Of a DNA stretch of 64,000 nt, positions 17,449-27,323 are shown one piece after another (position 1 is the stretch's first letter; every line of letters starts with the position of its first letter). Made by a program: the position numbers and the translations under genes. The notes under the pieces were generated by a model. That model was not told where the DNA came from. It made no database searches and saw only the letters and a program-made list of their open reading frames with translations. Origin of the DNA: Flavobacterium sp. WC2421 (GTDB taxonomy: Bacteria; Bacteroidota; Bacteroidia; Flavobacteriales; Flavobacteriaceae); the NCBI RefSeq assembly GCF_040822115.1, contig NZ_CP162004.1, forward strand, positions 248,001 to 312,000, read 5' to 3'.

Positions 17449-17796
17449 CTAATCTTCAAATATAAAATCATTATTGGAGAAATCTAATATTTCTGCTTTT
17501 GAACCATATTTGACTATTTCATCAATTCCTTTTTGAACCATCAACTCTGTGGTATATTTTCTGCTAGTTGCCTTGACAACACCATCAACTACAACCCTGA
17601 AAAAGAACTTCCCTTTAGTAGTTTTAAACTTCACGTAAGAACAAGTTTCAAAAACCGACCGGATATGCTCCGCGTCAGCCTCACAATCCATTCTTAATTC
17701 ATATGCATTGCTAGTGAAAATTGTTTTTCCTTTTCTAGAAGTAAACTCAAATTTATAATCTCCGCTAAACCTTTTACTAATAACAAAAGAACCCAT
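17449..17796 (-). CDS. YegP-like DUF1508 protein
   Basis: A 115-aa protein made of two copies of the DUF1508/YegP fold: residues about 1-55 (FEFTSRKGKTIFTSNAYEL) and 56-105 (FFFRVVVDGVVKATSRKY). The repeat pattern of a beta hairpin with a KG-like turn and a following helix is clear although the sequence is divergent. The molecular function is unknown in this family. Transcribed alone on the minus strand. Confidence 0.75.
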   Translation of the reverse strand: MGSFVISKRFSGDYKFEFTSRKGKTIFTSNAYELRMDCEADAEHIRSVFETCSYVKFKTTKGKFFFRVVVDGVVKATSRKYTTELMVQKGIDEIVKYGSKAEILDFSNNDFIFED

Positions 17797-17833
17797 ATTT
17801 TATTTAAGTGATATTTATGAATTTTCTATATAG

Positions 17834-17866
17834 ACAAAAAAAAGCCTCTTCAAAAGAAGAGGCTTT
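17834..17866 (-). terminator. Terminator of the tRNA-Gly/tRNA-Leu unit
   Basis: AAAGCCTCTTC (17841-17851) pairs with GAAGAGGCTTT (17856-17866) with an AAAA loop; a minus-strand T run follows. It begins 2 nt after the tRNA-Leu 3' end. Confidence 0.88.
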
Positions 17867-17868
17867 AG

Positions 17869-17954
17869 TACTCAGAGCGGGACTTGAACCCGCACGAACA
17901 TTGCTGTTCACTGGATTTTAAGTCCAGCGTGTCTACCAATTTCACCATCCGAGC
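17869..17954 (-). tRNA. tRNA-Leu (anticodon UAA)
   Basis: An 86-nt tRNA on the minus strand with a long variable arm as expected for leucine. The acceptor arm GCTCGGA (plus 17954-17948) pairs with TCTGAGT, the anticodon loop contains TAA between the arms GCTGGAC and ATCCAGT, and the T arm GGGTTCAAGTCCC is perfect. Discriminator base A; the CCA end is not encoded. Confidence 0.95.
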
Positions 17955-17968
17955 ATTATGTGGTGTCG

Positions 17969-18041
17969 AGCGAAAAACGGGGCTCGAACCCGCGACCTCG
18001 ACCTTGGCAAGGTCGCGCTCTACCAACTGAGCTATTTTCGC
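17969..18041 (-). tRNA. tRNA-Gly (anticodon GCC)
   Basis: A 73-nt tRNA with acceptor GCGAAAA/TTTTCGC, D arm AGCTCAGTTGGTAGAGC, anticodon stem CGACC/GGTCG around TTGCCAA (anticodon GCC), and T arm GCGGGTTCGAGCCCCG. Discriminator U; CCA not encoded. It lies 14 nt upstream of tRNA-Leu, probably in the same transcript. Confidence 0.95.
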
Positions 18042-18190
18042 ATTTTCAATCGTTAAAAAGAACCGCGATACTTGTTCTGTATTGCGGATGCAAATTTAAG
18101 ACATTTATTGAATTACGCAAGCCTTTTTCACAAAAAAAATCAAGATAAAAGTTAAACTTCTGATAACCTAAACTTTAAAAATAAAAAAAA

Positions 18191-20797
18191 TTACTTTCTT
18201 GTCAGCATTCTTTTTATTTCGTTTAATTTCATTAAAGCCTCCACCGGCGTTACTGTATTTATATCTAAATTTAATATCTCTTCCTTAATTTCTTCTAACA
18301 ACGGATCATCTAAATTAAAGAAACTCATTTGCATTTCATCCTTGTCTGACTTAATTCCATTTAATGCTTCACTGGAATGATTCCTTTCTAATTTCTTCAA
18401 GAGTTTTTGTGCTTTCAAAATTACAATCTGAGGCATCCCTGCCATTTTTGCTACATGAATTCCAAAACTATGAGCACTTCCTCCTTTGACTAATTTTCTA
18501 ATAAAAAGAACAGTGTCTTTTAATTCCTTAACTGAAACATTATAATTCTGAATCCTAGGCAATGATTCACTCATTTCATTCAGCTCATGATAATGTGTCG
18601 CAAATAAAGTCTTGGGTTTAGACGGATGTTCATGTAAATATTCTGCGATGGCCCAAGCAATTGAAATCCCGTCATAAGTACTCGTTCCTCTACCAATTTC
18701 ATCCAAGAGCACCAAACTTCGATCTGAAATATTATTCAAGATGGATGCCGTTTCATTCATCTCCACCATAAAAGTAGATTCCCCCATCGAAATATTATCC
18801 GAAGCCCCTACTCTTGTAAATATCTTATCAACTATTCCCATCCTAACACTATCAGCTGGAACAAAACTTCCCATTTGCCCTAACAATACAATCAAAGCAG
18901 TTTGACGTAAAATAGCCGATTTACCAGACATATTAGGTCCAGTAATCATTATCAATTGTTGTGTTTCTCTATCTAGATAAACATCATTAGCAATATAAGG
19001 TGTCCCTACTGGCAATTGCTTCTCAATAACAGGATGCCTTCCGTTTTTAATCTCTAATTCAAAAGTTTCGTCAAGAATTGGACAAACATACTTGTTTTCA
19101 ATTGCTAATTGCGTAAAAGAACACAAACAATCCAACTGAGCTACTAAATTAGCATTCAACTGAACAGGCTTGATATAAGTGGTAATCCAAGCTACGAGTT
19201 GCTCGAATAATTCCGATTCTATTTTATGAATCTTTTCTTCGGCTCCAAGTATTTTAGTTTCGTATATTTTTAACTCCTCCGTAATATAACGTTCCGCATT
19301 AACTAAGGTTTGTTTCCGAATCCATTCCGGCGGGACTTTATCTTTATGGGTATTTCTAACTTCGATATAATACCCAAAAACATTATTAAATGAAATTTTT
19401 AAAGACGAAATCCCTGTTCGTTCTGACTCTCTAGCTTCAATTCCTTCTAGAAATTCTTTACCCGAAATGGATATCGCACGTAAATCATCTAATTCTTCAT
19501 TAACACCTTTAGCAATAGCATTTCCTTTGGCTATAGCCACTGGCGCATCCTGATTTAAAGTAGTTTTGATTTTTTCACGTAACAATTCGCAACTATGCAA
19601 ACTGTCACCAATAATCTTAACTGCTTCCTGCGGGCTTTCTAAAGCCAATTTTTTTATTGGAATAATGGCATCCAGCGACTCTTTAAGGTATACTACTTCC
19701 CGAGGCGATACTTTTCCTGCTGCAATTTTGGAAATTAAACGCTCCAAATCGGAAATTTGCTTAATTTGATATTGCATTTTCTGCAAAACCTCTTGATTCT
19801 CTTTCAAATAAGAAACTACTTGATGTCGGTTTTTTATTTTATTTCCATCTTTTAATGGCAATGCCAACCATCTTTTTAACAAACGACCGCCCATTGGCGA
19901 AAGCGTCTTATCTATAACATCCAAAAGCGTAACCGCATTGGGGTTATAACTATGATATAATTCTAAGTTACGAATGGTAAAACGATCCATCCAAACATAA
20001 GCATCTTCCGCTATTCGTTGAATCGAAGTAATATGCTGCACTCTATTGTGTTGTGTTTCAGATAAATAATATAAAATAGCCCCTGAAGCTATAATCCCTT
20101 CTTTTAAATCTTCAATTCCAAATCCTTTAAGGGAAATAGTTTGAAAATGTTTCGTTAAAGTTTCTAAAGCATAATCTTCTTTATAAATCCAATCTTCCAG
20201 ATAAAAATTATGAAAATCTTCCCCAAAAGTATCTCGAAATTCATTCTTATAATTTTTGGGAATTAAAACCTCCGAAGGATTGAAATTTTGTAATAACTTA
20301 TCAATATACTCCGCATTTCCTTGTGCAGTTAAGAATTCACCTGTAGAAACATCCAAAAAAGAAATACCAATCGATTTATTTGCAAAATAAATTGACGCTA
20401 AAAAATTATTCGTTTTAGAATGTAATACTTCATCATTCATGGAAACTCCTGGCGTAACTAATTCTGTCACCCCACGTTTCACAATAGACTTAGTCATTTT
20501 AGGATCTTCTAATTGATCACAAATTGCTACACGAAGACCAGCCTTAACTAATTTTGGCAAATAGGTGTTAATAGAATGATGTGGAAAACCAGCTAGTGCT
20601 GTTTCAGTTGCCGATCCTGCACCACGTTTCGTTAATGTAATACCAAGGATTTTTGAAGCTCTAACAGCATCATCTCCAAATGTTTCATAAAAATCACCTA
20701 CACGAAACAACAAACAAGCATCTGGATATTTCCTTTTTATGTCGTTATATTGTTTCATTAAGGGCGTTTCCTTAACTACTTTATCTTTAGCTGCCAA
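18191..20797 (-). CDS. mutS: DNA mismatch repair protein MutS
   Basis: Recognises mismatches and small loops and recruits MutL. 868 aa, full length. The mismatch-reading motif F36-Y37-E38 (VGDFYETFG) is intact and has the same numbering as E. coli MutS when the start is the TTG at 20797; the first ATG (20758, residue 14) would remove residues preceding the mismatch-recognition segment. The Walker A GPNMSGKSAI lies near residue 622, Walker B LLDEIGRGTSTYDG near 690, and the ATPase H in FATHYHEL near 730. Located immediately upstream of the tRNA pair on the same strand. Confidence 0.96.
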   Translation of the reverse strand: MAAKDKVVKETPLMKQYNDIKRKYPDACLLFRVGDFYETFGDDAVRASKILGITLTKRGAGSATETALAGFPHHSINTYLPKLVKAGLRVAICDQLEDPKMTKSIVKRGVTELVTPGVSMNDEVLHSKTNNFLASIYFANKSIGISFLDVSTGEFLTAQGNAEYIDKLLQNFNPSEVLIPKNYKNEFRDTFGEDFHNFYLEDWIYKEDYALETLTKHFQTISLKGFGIEDLKEGIIASGAILYYLSETQHNRVQHITSIQRIAEDAYVWMDRFTIRNLELYHSYNPNAVTLLDVIDKTLSPMGGRLLKRWLALPLKDGNKIKNRHQVVSYLKENQEVLQKMQYQIKQISDLERLISKIAAGKVSPREVVYLKESLDAIIPIKKLALESPQEAVKIIGDSLHSCELLREKIKTTLNQDAPVAIAKGNAIAKGVNEELDDLRAISISGKEFLEGIEARESERTGISSLKISFNNVFGYYIEVRNTHKDKVPPEWIRKQTLVNAERYITEELKIYETKILGAEEKIHKIESELFEQLVAWITTYIKPVQLNANLVAQLDCLCSFTQLAIENKYVCPILDETFELEIKNGRHPVIEKQLPVGTPYIANDVYLDRETQQLIMITGPNMSGKSAILRQTALIVLLGQMGSFVPADSVRMGIVDKIFTRVGASDNISMGESTFMVEMNETASILNNISDRSLVLLDEIGRGTSTYDGISIAWAIAEYLHEHPSKPKTLFATHYHELNEMSESLPRIQNYNVSVKELKDTVLFIRKLVKGGSAHSFGIHVAKMAGMPQIVILKAQKLLKKLERNHSSEALNGIKSDKDEMQMSFFNLDDPLLEEIKEEILNLDINTVTPVEALMKLNEIKRMLTRK

Positions 20798-20925
20798 ATT
20801 ATATGTGTTTTGATATATGAGAAAAATATCAGCGAATTTAAATATTTAAATACGAATAACTAAACACTTGAAAAAAAATTAAATACTTTTAAGGAAATTT
20901 TAAGTCATTGGCATGATTTTTTCTT

Positions 20926-20933
20926 TAGATTTG
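20926..20933 (+). promoter_or_regulatory. -7 element of the DUF1573 gene
   Basis: TAGATTTG matches the consensus; a TTG at 20908-20910 lies upstream but with a short spacer of 15 nt. Confidence 0.5.
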
Positions 20934-20958
20934 TTAAATCAATTTTAAACTTAAAAAA

Positions 20959-21402
20959 ATGAAAAAAATAATTTTACTAGCTATGCTGACTGTTTTAGGA
21001 GTAACTTCTTCTCAAGCACAAGAAACTACAAAAAAAATAAAAGCTACTGCAGCTAAAGTTGCAAAGGTAGATGGCGCAGGAATGGTGTTTGTTTCTGAAA
21101 CTATTGATTACGGAACAATTGCTCATAATGCAGATGGAAAACGTGAGTTTGTATTTACTAATAATGGTAACAAACCATTAATTATTACAAATACTCAAGG
21201 TTCATGTGGATGTACAGTACCTTCTACTCCAAAAGAACCAATTGCTCCAGGAGCAAAAGGGGTTATTGGTGTAAAATATGCTACAGACAGAGTTGGTGCT
21301 TTTACAAAAACGGTAACAGTAACTTCAAATGCTACAGGACAAGCTACAAAAATCCTTACTATAAAAGGTGTAGTATTAGCAGATGATGCTTCAAAAAGCT
21401 AA
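20959..21402 (+). CDS. Secreted DUF1573 protein
   Basis: A 147-aa exported protein with a signal peptide (MKKIILLAMLTVLGVTSSQAQ) and one DUF1573 domain (about residues 45-140), an Ig-like/ASH-like beta fold. FDYGTIAHNADGKREFVFTNNG-type and GSCGCTVPSTPKEPIAPGAKG-type segments are the family hallmarks, here at about 52-75 and 84-105. Common and usually well expressed in Flavobacteria; function unknown. It has its own promoter and terminator. Confidence 0.88.
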   Translation: MKKIILLAMLTVLGVTSSQAQETTKKIKATAAKVAKVDGAGMVFVSETIDYGTIAHNADGKREFVFTNNGNKPLIITNTQGSCGCTVPSTPKEPIAPGAKGVIGVKYATDRVGAFTKTVTVTSNATGQATKILTIKGVVLADDASKS

Positions 21403-21419
21403 ATTTTAAAAACATTAAA

Positions 21420-21453
21420 AAAAAGCTTCCCTTAACAGTGGAAGCTTTTTTTA
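21420..21453 (+). terminator. Terminator of the DUF1573 gene
   Basis: AAAAAGCTTCC (21420-21430) pairs with GGAAGCTTTTT (21440-21450); the T run continues past the stem. Confidence 0.85.
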
Positions 21454-21472
21454 TTAGATCAAATCTTAAAAA

Positions 21473-22012
21473 ATGAGAAAGCTAGAAAATAGTGAGTTGG
21501 AACGAAAATCAATTGAAGCTTTTAAAAAATCTGACAAAACTCCATTGATTTTAGTTTTGGATGACGTTCGCAGTTTACACAATATAGGTTCCGTATTTAG
21601 AACAGCTGACGCTTTTTTAATAGAAAAAATATATTTGTGTGGCATAACTGCTACACCTCCAAATAAAGAAATCCACAAAACAGCGTTAGGCGCAACCGAC
21701 ACGGTAACTTGGGAACATAATGATAATGTATTAGATGTAATTCAAAATTTAAAAAATCAAAAAGTGACAACTCTTGCCATTGAGCAAGTAGAAAGCGCCA
21801 TTTTTCTTCAAGATTTCAAAGTGGAAAAAGGCGAAAAATATGCTTTAGTTTTCGGGAACGAGGTACATGGTGTCTCACAAGAAGCTGTTGCAATTTGTGA
21901 TGGTTGCATTGAAATTCCTCAATTAGGAACAAAGCATTCCTTAAATATTTCTGTTAGTGCTGGAATTGTTGTTTGGGATTTATTTCAAAAAATGAATTGG
22001 CCTGCTAATTAA
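21473..22012 (+). CDS. TrmH-like (SpoU) RNA methyltransferase
   Basis: A 179-aa SPOUT-class methyltransferase that 2'-O-methylates tRNA or rRNA. It carries the three family motifs: ILVLDDVRSLHNIGSVFRTA (about residues 26-45, motif 1), LVFGNEVHGVS (about 122-132, motif 2) and IPQLGTKHSLNISVSAGI (about 145-162, motif 3). Short length without an N-terminal extension fits the TrmL/TrmH-like group; the exact target nucleotide is not clear. Confidence 0.88.
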   Translation: MRKLENSELERKSIEAFKKSDKTPLILVLDDVRSLHNIGSVFRTADAFLIEKIYLCGITATPPNKEIHKTALGATDTVTWEHNDNVLDVIQNLKNQKVTTLAIEQVESAIFLQDFKVEKGEKYALVFGNEVHGVSQEAVAICDGCIEIPQLGTKHSLNISVSAGIVVWDLFQKMNWPAN

Positions 22013-22077
22013 GAAAATAAATAATTGGTGCATTATCCTATAGTTTAATTGATTTATTATTATTTTGTCACTTATTT

Positions 22078-24939
22078 ATGAAAAAACTATTCTTCCTTCT
22101 TGTTTTGCTTGCAAATATTACTGCACAAGCCCAATACACATCAATTCCTGATGCGAATTTTGAGCAAGCTTTAATAAATTTAGGCATTGATAATGGAACA
22201 ATTGACGGAAGAGTTCTTACAACAAATATTAGTGGAGTTACTAGCATAAATCTTCAATTTGCAAACATATTTGATCTGACTGGAATAGAGGATTTTACTA
22301 GTTTGACATATTTAGCAACCAGTATAGGAAATCAATTTAACAATTTAGATATTTCAAAAAATATTAATTTACAAGTTTTGATTTGCGATCAAAACAATTT
22401 AAAAACTCTTGATGTTTCAAAGAATATTAATTTAACATTTTTAAGTTGCGAACAGAATCAATTAACAAATTTGGACGTTTCTAAAAATACAAAACTTGCG
22501 CGGTTATATTGCAAGAACAACAAACTCATTACACTGAACTTAAAGAATGGAAATGATTTAGCCCTAGACTCAACTCTAAACCCCGATTTATCTTGTATCT
22601 TAGTTGATAATGTAGCATATTACAATGCCAGTTACACTGTTTTTAAAGATTTAACTTCTCGTTTTTCAGCAACTTGTCAAACAAATATTGCTCCTATAAT
22701 TACAGCGAGCGGAAATCAAATTTATTGCCCGCAAACCTCATTAAAAATTGTCACCGATGTTACAATCACAGATCCTGACGATTTCAGCACAGATGCTATT
22801 TATATCCAAATATCATCTGGATATGTCAACGGACAAGACCAATTGTCATTAGCAAATCCTTTGTCACATCCAACAATTAGTGCCATTTGGAATTTAAATG
22901 AAGGCAAACTAAAATTATCAAGCCCTATTAGCGGAACACCCGTAACATATGCAGATTTTATTGCAGCCATTAAAGATGTTGAATTCTCAAATTCCACAAC
23001 CTCCCCTTCTGGAACTAGAGATTTCTCAATTAGTATTGGTCAAGCCAATTATCTCCCTAGAAATGGTCATTATTACGAATTTGTTCCTTTTTTAGGAATA
23101 AGTTGGACTAATGCAAAACTAGCTGCTGAAGGAAGTAATTACTATGGTTTACAAGGCTATCTAGCAACTATCACGTCAGCAGATGAAGCAAAAATATCTG
23201 GAGAACAAGCAGCAGGTGCTGGTTGGATTGGTGGAAGCGATGCAGAAACAGAAGGTGTTTGGAAATGGGTAACAGGCCCTGCCGTAGATCGTGTTGTATT
23301 TTGGAATGGCGCATCTAACGGCTCCACTCCTAACTTTGCATTTTGGAACACAAACGAACCCAATAACACCAACAACAATGAACATTACGCACACATTACA
23401 GCTCCCGGAGTAGGAATTAAAGGCTCCTGGAATGACCTAAGAGAATCCGGAGACCCAAGTGGGAACTACCAACCTAAGGGCTATATTGTGGAATATGGAG
23501 GCATGCCAGGAGACCCAATTCTTCAAATTTCTGCAAGTGCTAGTATAACAATTTCTAAAATAACAGGAACAATCCCTGCAACGAATTGTGGCCCTGGTAC
23601 TTTGACGCTTCATGCAACAGCTTCAGTTGGAACTATCGATTGGTACGATTCTCCAACTTCAACCACTACATTACAAACAGGTAATAATTTTGACACCCCT
23701 TTATTAAATGCAACTACCACCTATTATGTGGATGCAGGATGCATTTCAACTAGAACTCCTGTTATTGCAACTATCAAAACAATACCAACAATTACATCAA
23801 CGACTCCATCAATAGTTTGTGAATCTGGACCTGCAACTTTAGGAGCAGTAGCTTCGGCAGGAACAATCAATTGGTATGCCACATCCACTGGCGGAACTTC
23901 CTTGCGCACTGGGAGCTCATTTACAACTCCAAATATTAACGCAACAACAACTTATTATGTCGATGCGATTTCAGACGGATGCATAAGTCCTACAAGAACT
24001 GCTGTTACTGCAACAGTCAACGCTGCTCCTACAGTAATTGTTACAACCGCAGCATCACGATGTGACTCCGGAACTGTAATACTAGAAGCATTTGCATCGG
24101 TAGGCAATATTAATTGGTACAAAGAGTCGATTGGTGGTTCTATATTATTTACAGGAAATTCATTTTTGACTCCTAATATAGATACTACAACTACCTATTA
24201 CGCTGAAGCGTTTTCTGATGGATGTCCAAGCTCCCGAATCCCAGTTACAGCAATTGTATATCCTATTTCTACTATGAACCAAGACGTTGTCTTGTGTCGA
24301 GGTGAAACGAAAATACTAGACGCATCCATTCCAAATATGACTTATTTATGGTCGCCAGGAGGAGAAACCACACAGACAATTGAAATTTCAACTATTGGTG
24401 ACTACAGCGTATCCATAAGTTCCCCAACTGTTATTTCTTGTGAATCGAAAAAGAACATTAGCGTAATAGAGCATCCAGAACCTATTATTAGTTCGATTGA
24501 GGTTAATGAAAATTCAGTTACCATAGAGCTTGCAAATCCAGAAAGCTATTTCGAATATTCAATTAATGGCTTAGATTTTCAAGTTTCAAATCAATTTTAT
24601 TTTATTTCCAGTGGTCAACATACCGCTTTTGTTAGAGAAAACAATGATTGCAACTTAGTGGCACAAGATTTTACCATTTTTACAATTCAAAAATATTTCA
24701 CACCAAATAATGACGGTTTTAATGATGTATGGAAAATAAAAGAAATGAGCGATTATCCCAATTCAAGTGCTCAGATTTTTGATCGATATGGAAAATTAAT
24801 AATAGATTTAACCTCAGTTAAATATAGCTGGGATGGCAGTTACAACACCAATCTTTTACCTGCAGATGACTATTGGTATGTATTAAAACTAGACGACACA
24901 CAACCCGAAATTAGAGGTCATTTTTCGTTAAAAAGATAA
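22078..24939 (+). CDS. Large secreted type IX substrate: LRR, C-type lectin-like, Ig-like and gliding-associated C-terminal domain
   Basis: A 953-aa exported protein. Signal peptide 1-18; leucine-rich repeats about 20-195 with LDVSKN(I/T)NL-type units; a cadherin-like segment from about 210 (GNQIYCPQTSL); a C-type lectin-like domain about 331-480 (HYYEFVP, WIGGSDAETEGVWKW, WNDL); three Ig-like domains of the kind found in Cytophaga surface proteins, each with a GTI(D/N)WY-like motif, near 502, 580 and 660; and a gliding-motility-associated C-terminal domain (FTPNNDGFNDVW, about 870-953) that is the type B sorting signal for type IX secretion. It is probably exposed on the cell surface and may bind glycans or polymers. 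The next gene is a paralogue lacking the LRR part. Confidence 0.9.
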   Translation: MKKLFFLLVLLANITAQAQYTSIPDANFEQALINLGIDNGTIDGRVLTTNISGVTSINLQFANIFDLTGIEDFTSLTYLATSIGNQFNNLDISKNINLQVLICDQNNLKTLDVSKNINLTFLSCEQNQLTNLDVSKNTKLARLYCKNNKLITLNLKNGNDLALDSTLNPDLSCILVDNVAYYNASYTVFKDLTSRFSATCQTNIAPIITASGNQIYCPQTSLKIVTDVTITDPDDFSTDAIYIQISSGYVNGQDQLSLANPLSHPTISAIWNLNEGKLKLSSPISGTPVTYADFIAAIKDVEFSNSTTSPSGTRDFSISIGQANYLPRNGHYYEFVPFLGISWTNAKLAAEGSNYYGLQGYLATITSADEAKISGEQAAGAGWIGGSDAETEGVWKWVTGPAVDRVVFWNGASNGSTPNFAFWNTNEPNNTNNNEHYAHITAPGVGIKGSWNDLRESGDPSGNYQPKGYIVEYGGMPGDPILQISASASITISKITGTIPATNCGPGTLTLHATASVGTIDWYDSPTSTTTLQTGNNFDTPLLNATTTYYVDAGCISTRTPVIATIKTIPTITSTTPSIVCESGPATLGAVASAGTINWYATSTGGTSLRTGSSFTTPNINATTTYYVDAISDGCISPTRTAVTATVNAAPTVIVTTAASRCDSGTVILEAFASVGNINWYKESIGGSILFTGNSFLTPNIDTTTTYYAEAFSDGCPSSRIPVTAIVYPISTMNQDVVLCRGETKILDASIPNMTYLWSPGGETTQTIEISTIGDYSVSISSPTVISCESKKNISVIEHPEPIISSIEVNENSVTIELANPESYFEYSINGLDFQVSNQFYFISSGQHTAFVRENNDCNLVAQDFTIFTIQKYFTPNNDGFNDVWKIKEMSDYPNSSAQIFDRYGKLIIDLTSVKYSWDGSYNTNLLPADDYWYVLKLDDTQPEIRGHFSLKR

Positions 24940-25021
24940 ATTATTATTTTTTAAACACCTTTAAACAAACACAATAGAGCTACTCATTTACTTTTACAAA
25001 AAAATAGAATACTTTTATAAA

Positions 25022-27322
25022 ATGAAAAGCAGTCTTTTTTTTAAGTGTAGTATTCTATTGTTGTTTTTGACTTCAAAAATGACGTATGCTAATCATGCAT
25101 TTTATGATTTAAAAAAAGACACACTTTCATCTAAAGAAGGAAAATTAAATTATACCATTTCAAAAAAACAATTACCTCAAATTATAAATGTGGGATTACC
25201 CATTTTAAAAGCAACTGGAAATCAAATATACTGTCCGCAGACCAGCTTAAATATTGTAACGGACTTTACTATAAATGATTCCGAAAAGACAAGCACAGAA
25301 GCTATTTATATCCAAATTTCAATTGGCTACAACGATACACAAGATTTATTATCACTTACGGGATCACATCCTTCTATTATAGCAAACTGGGATATAAATA
25401 CTGGAAGACTTACCCTTACAAGTTCAAATCCAGGTTCACTTGTCTCCTATACTGAATTCATTAATGCGATAAAAGATGTTGTATATACAAATTCCTCCTT
25501 GAAGCCAACTGGAAACCGATCCTTTTCGATAAGTGTCGATAAAGTTAGTTTTTTACCCTCAAACAACCATTTTTATGAATTTGTTCCAGGTTCTGGTCCT
25601 GCACCAAAATTTGGATTGGATTGGGGAGTTGCAAATGACTTAGCAAATGCCAAAAAATACTATGGATTACAAGGCTATTTAGCAACTATTTTATCTGCCG
25701 AAGAAAATCAATTAGCAGCAACACAACAATCAGGAACAGGATGGATAGGAGGGTCCGACATAGTTGAAGAAGGCATTTGGAGATGGATGAGTGGTCCCGA
25801 AAAAGGCATACAATTTTTTTACAATCTTGAAAGCACAATGACACCTGGAGTTTACAGATCAAACCCTCGCGGCATCGGATCAACACTCAATTATGTGAAT
25901 TGGAATAGAAGTAGTCGCAATTGGTATGCTGGGATTCCTTATTACGAACCAGACAATCTATACAATATCGATAACGAAGACGAAGATTATGCAATTATTG
26001 TTGAAAATGATGGTCTTGGCACCAAGGGATCATGGAATGATATAAATTACTATGGAGAATCATACAAAGGATCCCAACAAGCCAATGGATATATTGTTGA
26101 ATACGGAGGGATGCCAGGTGACCCAGAGATTCACATCGCTACAAGTACTTCTCTTATTATACCCCAAATCACTGAAACCTCAACTGATTCAAGATGTGGC
26201 ACTGGTACGTTAACATTGGGGGCAACCTCCAATTTAGGGACTATTAATTGGTATGAAACCGAAAATGGCGGAACAGCAATTGCTACAGGAACTAGTTTCA
26301 CCACACCCGAAATTACAAAAACCACAACCTATTATGTCGAAACAAAATATCCCTTATGTACAAAATCAGCAACTAGAACCCCTATTATCGCTACTATATT
26401 AAACATTCCAGTTATAACTACTCCGAATTCCAAATTCTCTTTATGTGGTGAAGGTGACATCACCCTCACTGCATCAGTAAGTGAAGGTACTATTTATTGG
26501 TACAGTGAACCAACAGGAAGTTCGTTGATTGGGATTGGAAATAGTTTGACTCGGTTTTTAAGTACAAATACCACATTTTATATTGAAGCCGTAAATAAAA
26601 ACTGTACCACTGGAGCAAGGCTGCCAGTAGAAGTAGTGGTTTATGACTTGCCAAAATTTCAAGATCAAAACATAGTAAAATGCAAAGATGAAAAAATAAC
26701 AATTGCTGGCTCTCTATACGGAGTTAAATATTTATGGTCGACAAATGAAACTACACCTACTATTGAGATAAATACACCTGGCACTTATACTGTAGCTGTT
26801 ACAAGACCAGCACCAGAAAGCTGTATTCTGACCGAAACAATTACCGTTATAGAAAATCCTGCGCCAAAAATAAAAGAGGTGCTTATTGAGGAAAACACTA
26901 TTTCGATTCAACTTGAAACTCCTGCTGACTATTTTGAATTTTCGATTGACGGAATTAATTTTCAAAGATCCAATGTTTTTCCTAAATACACTAGCGGATT
27001 GCAAACAGCAACAGTTAGAGATACAAAAAATTGTAGTTTTGATAGTCAAACATTCATTACTATTATTATGCCTAAATTTTTCACACCTAATAATGACACT
27101 TTTAATGATTTTTGGGAAGTTAAAGGTTTAGAAAATTACCCCGAAGCCACCGTAACCTTATTTGATCGCTACGGAAAACTAATTACCATTTTAAATCCGT
27201 CAAACACAACATGGGACGGCACTTTTAATGGAGCTGATTTGCCTGCATCCGATTATTGGTATGTATTAAAACTAGATTCTGAAAGCCCCGAAATCAGAGG
27301 TCATTTTTCGTTAAAAAGATAA
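25022..27322 (+). CDS. Secreted type IX substrate, tandem paralogue without LRR
   Basis: A 766-aa protein with the same order of parts as its upstream neighbour from the cadherin-like segment onward: signal peptide about 1-24, GNQIYCPQTSL at about 65, C-type lectin-like domain about 183-370 (FYEFVPGSG, WIGGSDIVEEGIWRW, GSWNDI), two Ig-like domains near 388 and 470, a PKD-like stretch, and the gliding-associated C-terminal domain (FFTPNNDTFNDFW, about 685-766). The last residues PEIRGHFSLKR are identical in both. Its stop codon is one base before the stop of the convergent FolK-kinase gene. Adhesion or surface polymer binding is a plausible role. Confidence 0.9.
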   Translation: MKSSLFFKCSILLLFLTSKMTYANHAFYDLKKDTLSSKEGKLNYTISKKQLPQIINVGLPILKATGNQIYCPQTSLNIVTDFTINDSEKTSTEAIYIQISIGYNDTQDLLSLTGSHPSIIANWDINTGRLTLTSSNPGSLVSYTEFINAIKDVVYTNSSLKPTGNRSFSISVDKVSFLPSNNHFYEFVPGSGPAPKFGLDWGVANDLANAKKYYGLQGYLATILSAEENQLAATQQSGTGWIGGSDIVEEGIWRWMSGPEKGIQFFYNLESTMTPGVYRSNPRGIGSTLNYVNWNRSSRNWYAGIPYYEPDNLYNIDNEDEDYAIIVENDGLGTKGSWNDINYYGESYKGSQQANGYIVEYGGMPGDPEIHIATSTSLIIPQITETSTDSRCGTGTLTLGATSNLGTINWYETENGGTAIATGTSFTTPEITKTTTYYVETKYPLCTKSATRTPIIATILNIPVITTPNSKFSLCGEGDITLTASVSEGTIYWYSEPTGSSLIGIGNSLTRFLSTNTTFYIEAVNKNCTTGARLPVEVVVYDLPKFQDQNIVKCKDEKITIAGSLYGVKYLWSTNETTPTIEINTPGTYTVAVTRPAPESCILTETITVIENPAPKIKEVLIEENTISIQLETPADYFEFSIDGINFQRSNVFPKYTSGLQTATVRDTKNCSFDSQTFITIIMPKFFTPNNDTFNDFWEVKGLENYPEATVTLFDRYGKLITILNPSNTTWDGTFNGADLPASDYWYVLKLDSESPEIRGHFSLKR

Positions 27323-27323
27323 A

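Noticed and set aside
17960-18148. 62-codon open frame
   Set aside because: Lies over tRNA-Gly on the opposite strand.
20759-20797. mutS starting at the internal ATG (20758)
   Set aside because: The TTG start gives numbering identical to E. coli MutS for the F-x-E motif and keeps the N-terminal segment.
23157-23394. Two overlapping antisense frames in the first surface-protein gene
   Set aside because: Typical shadow frames of a low-complexity coding sequence; no start signals or family resemblance.
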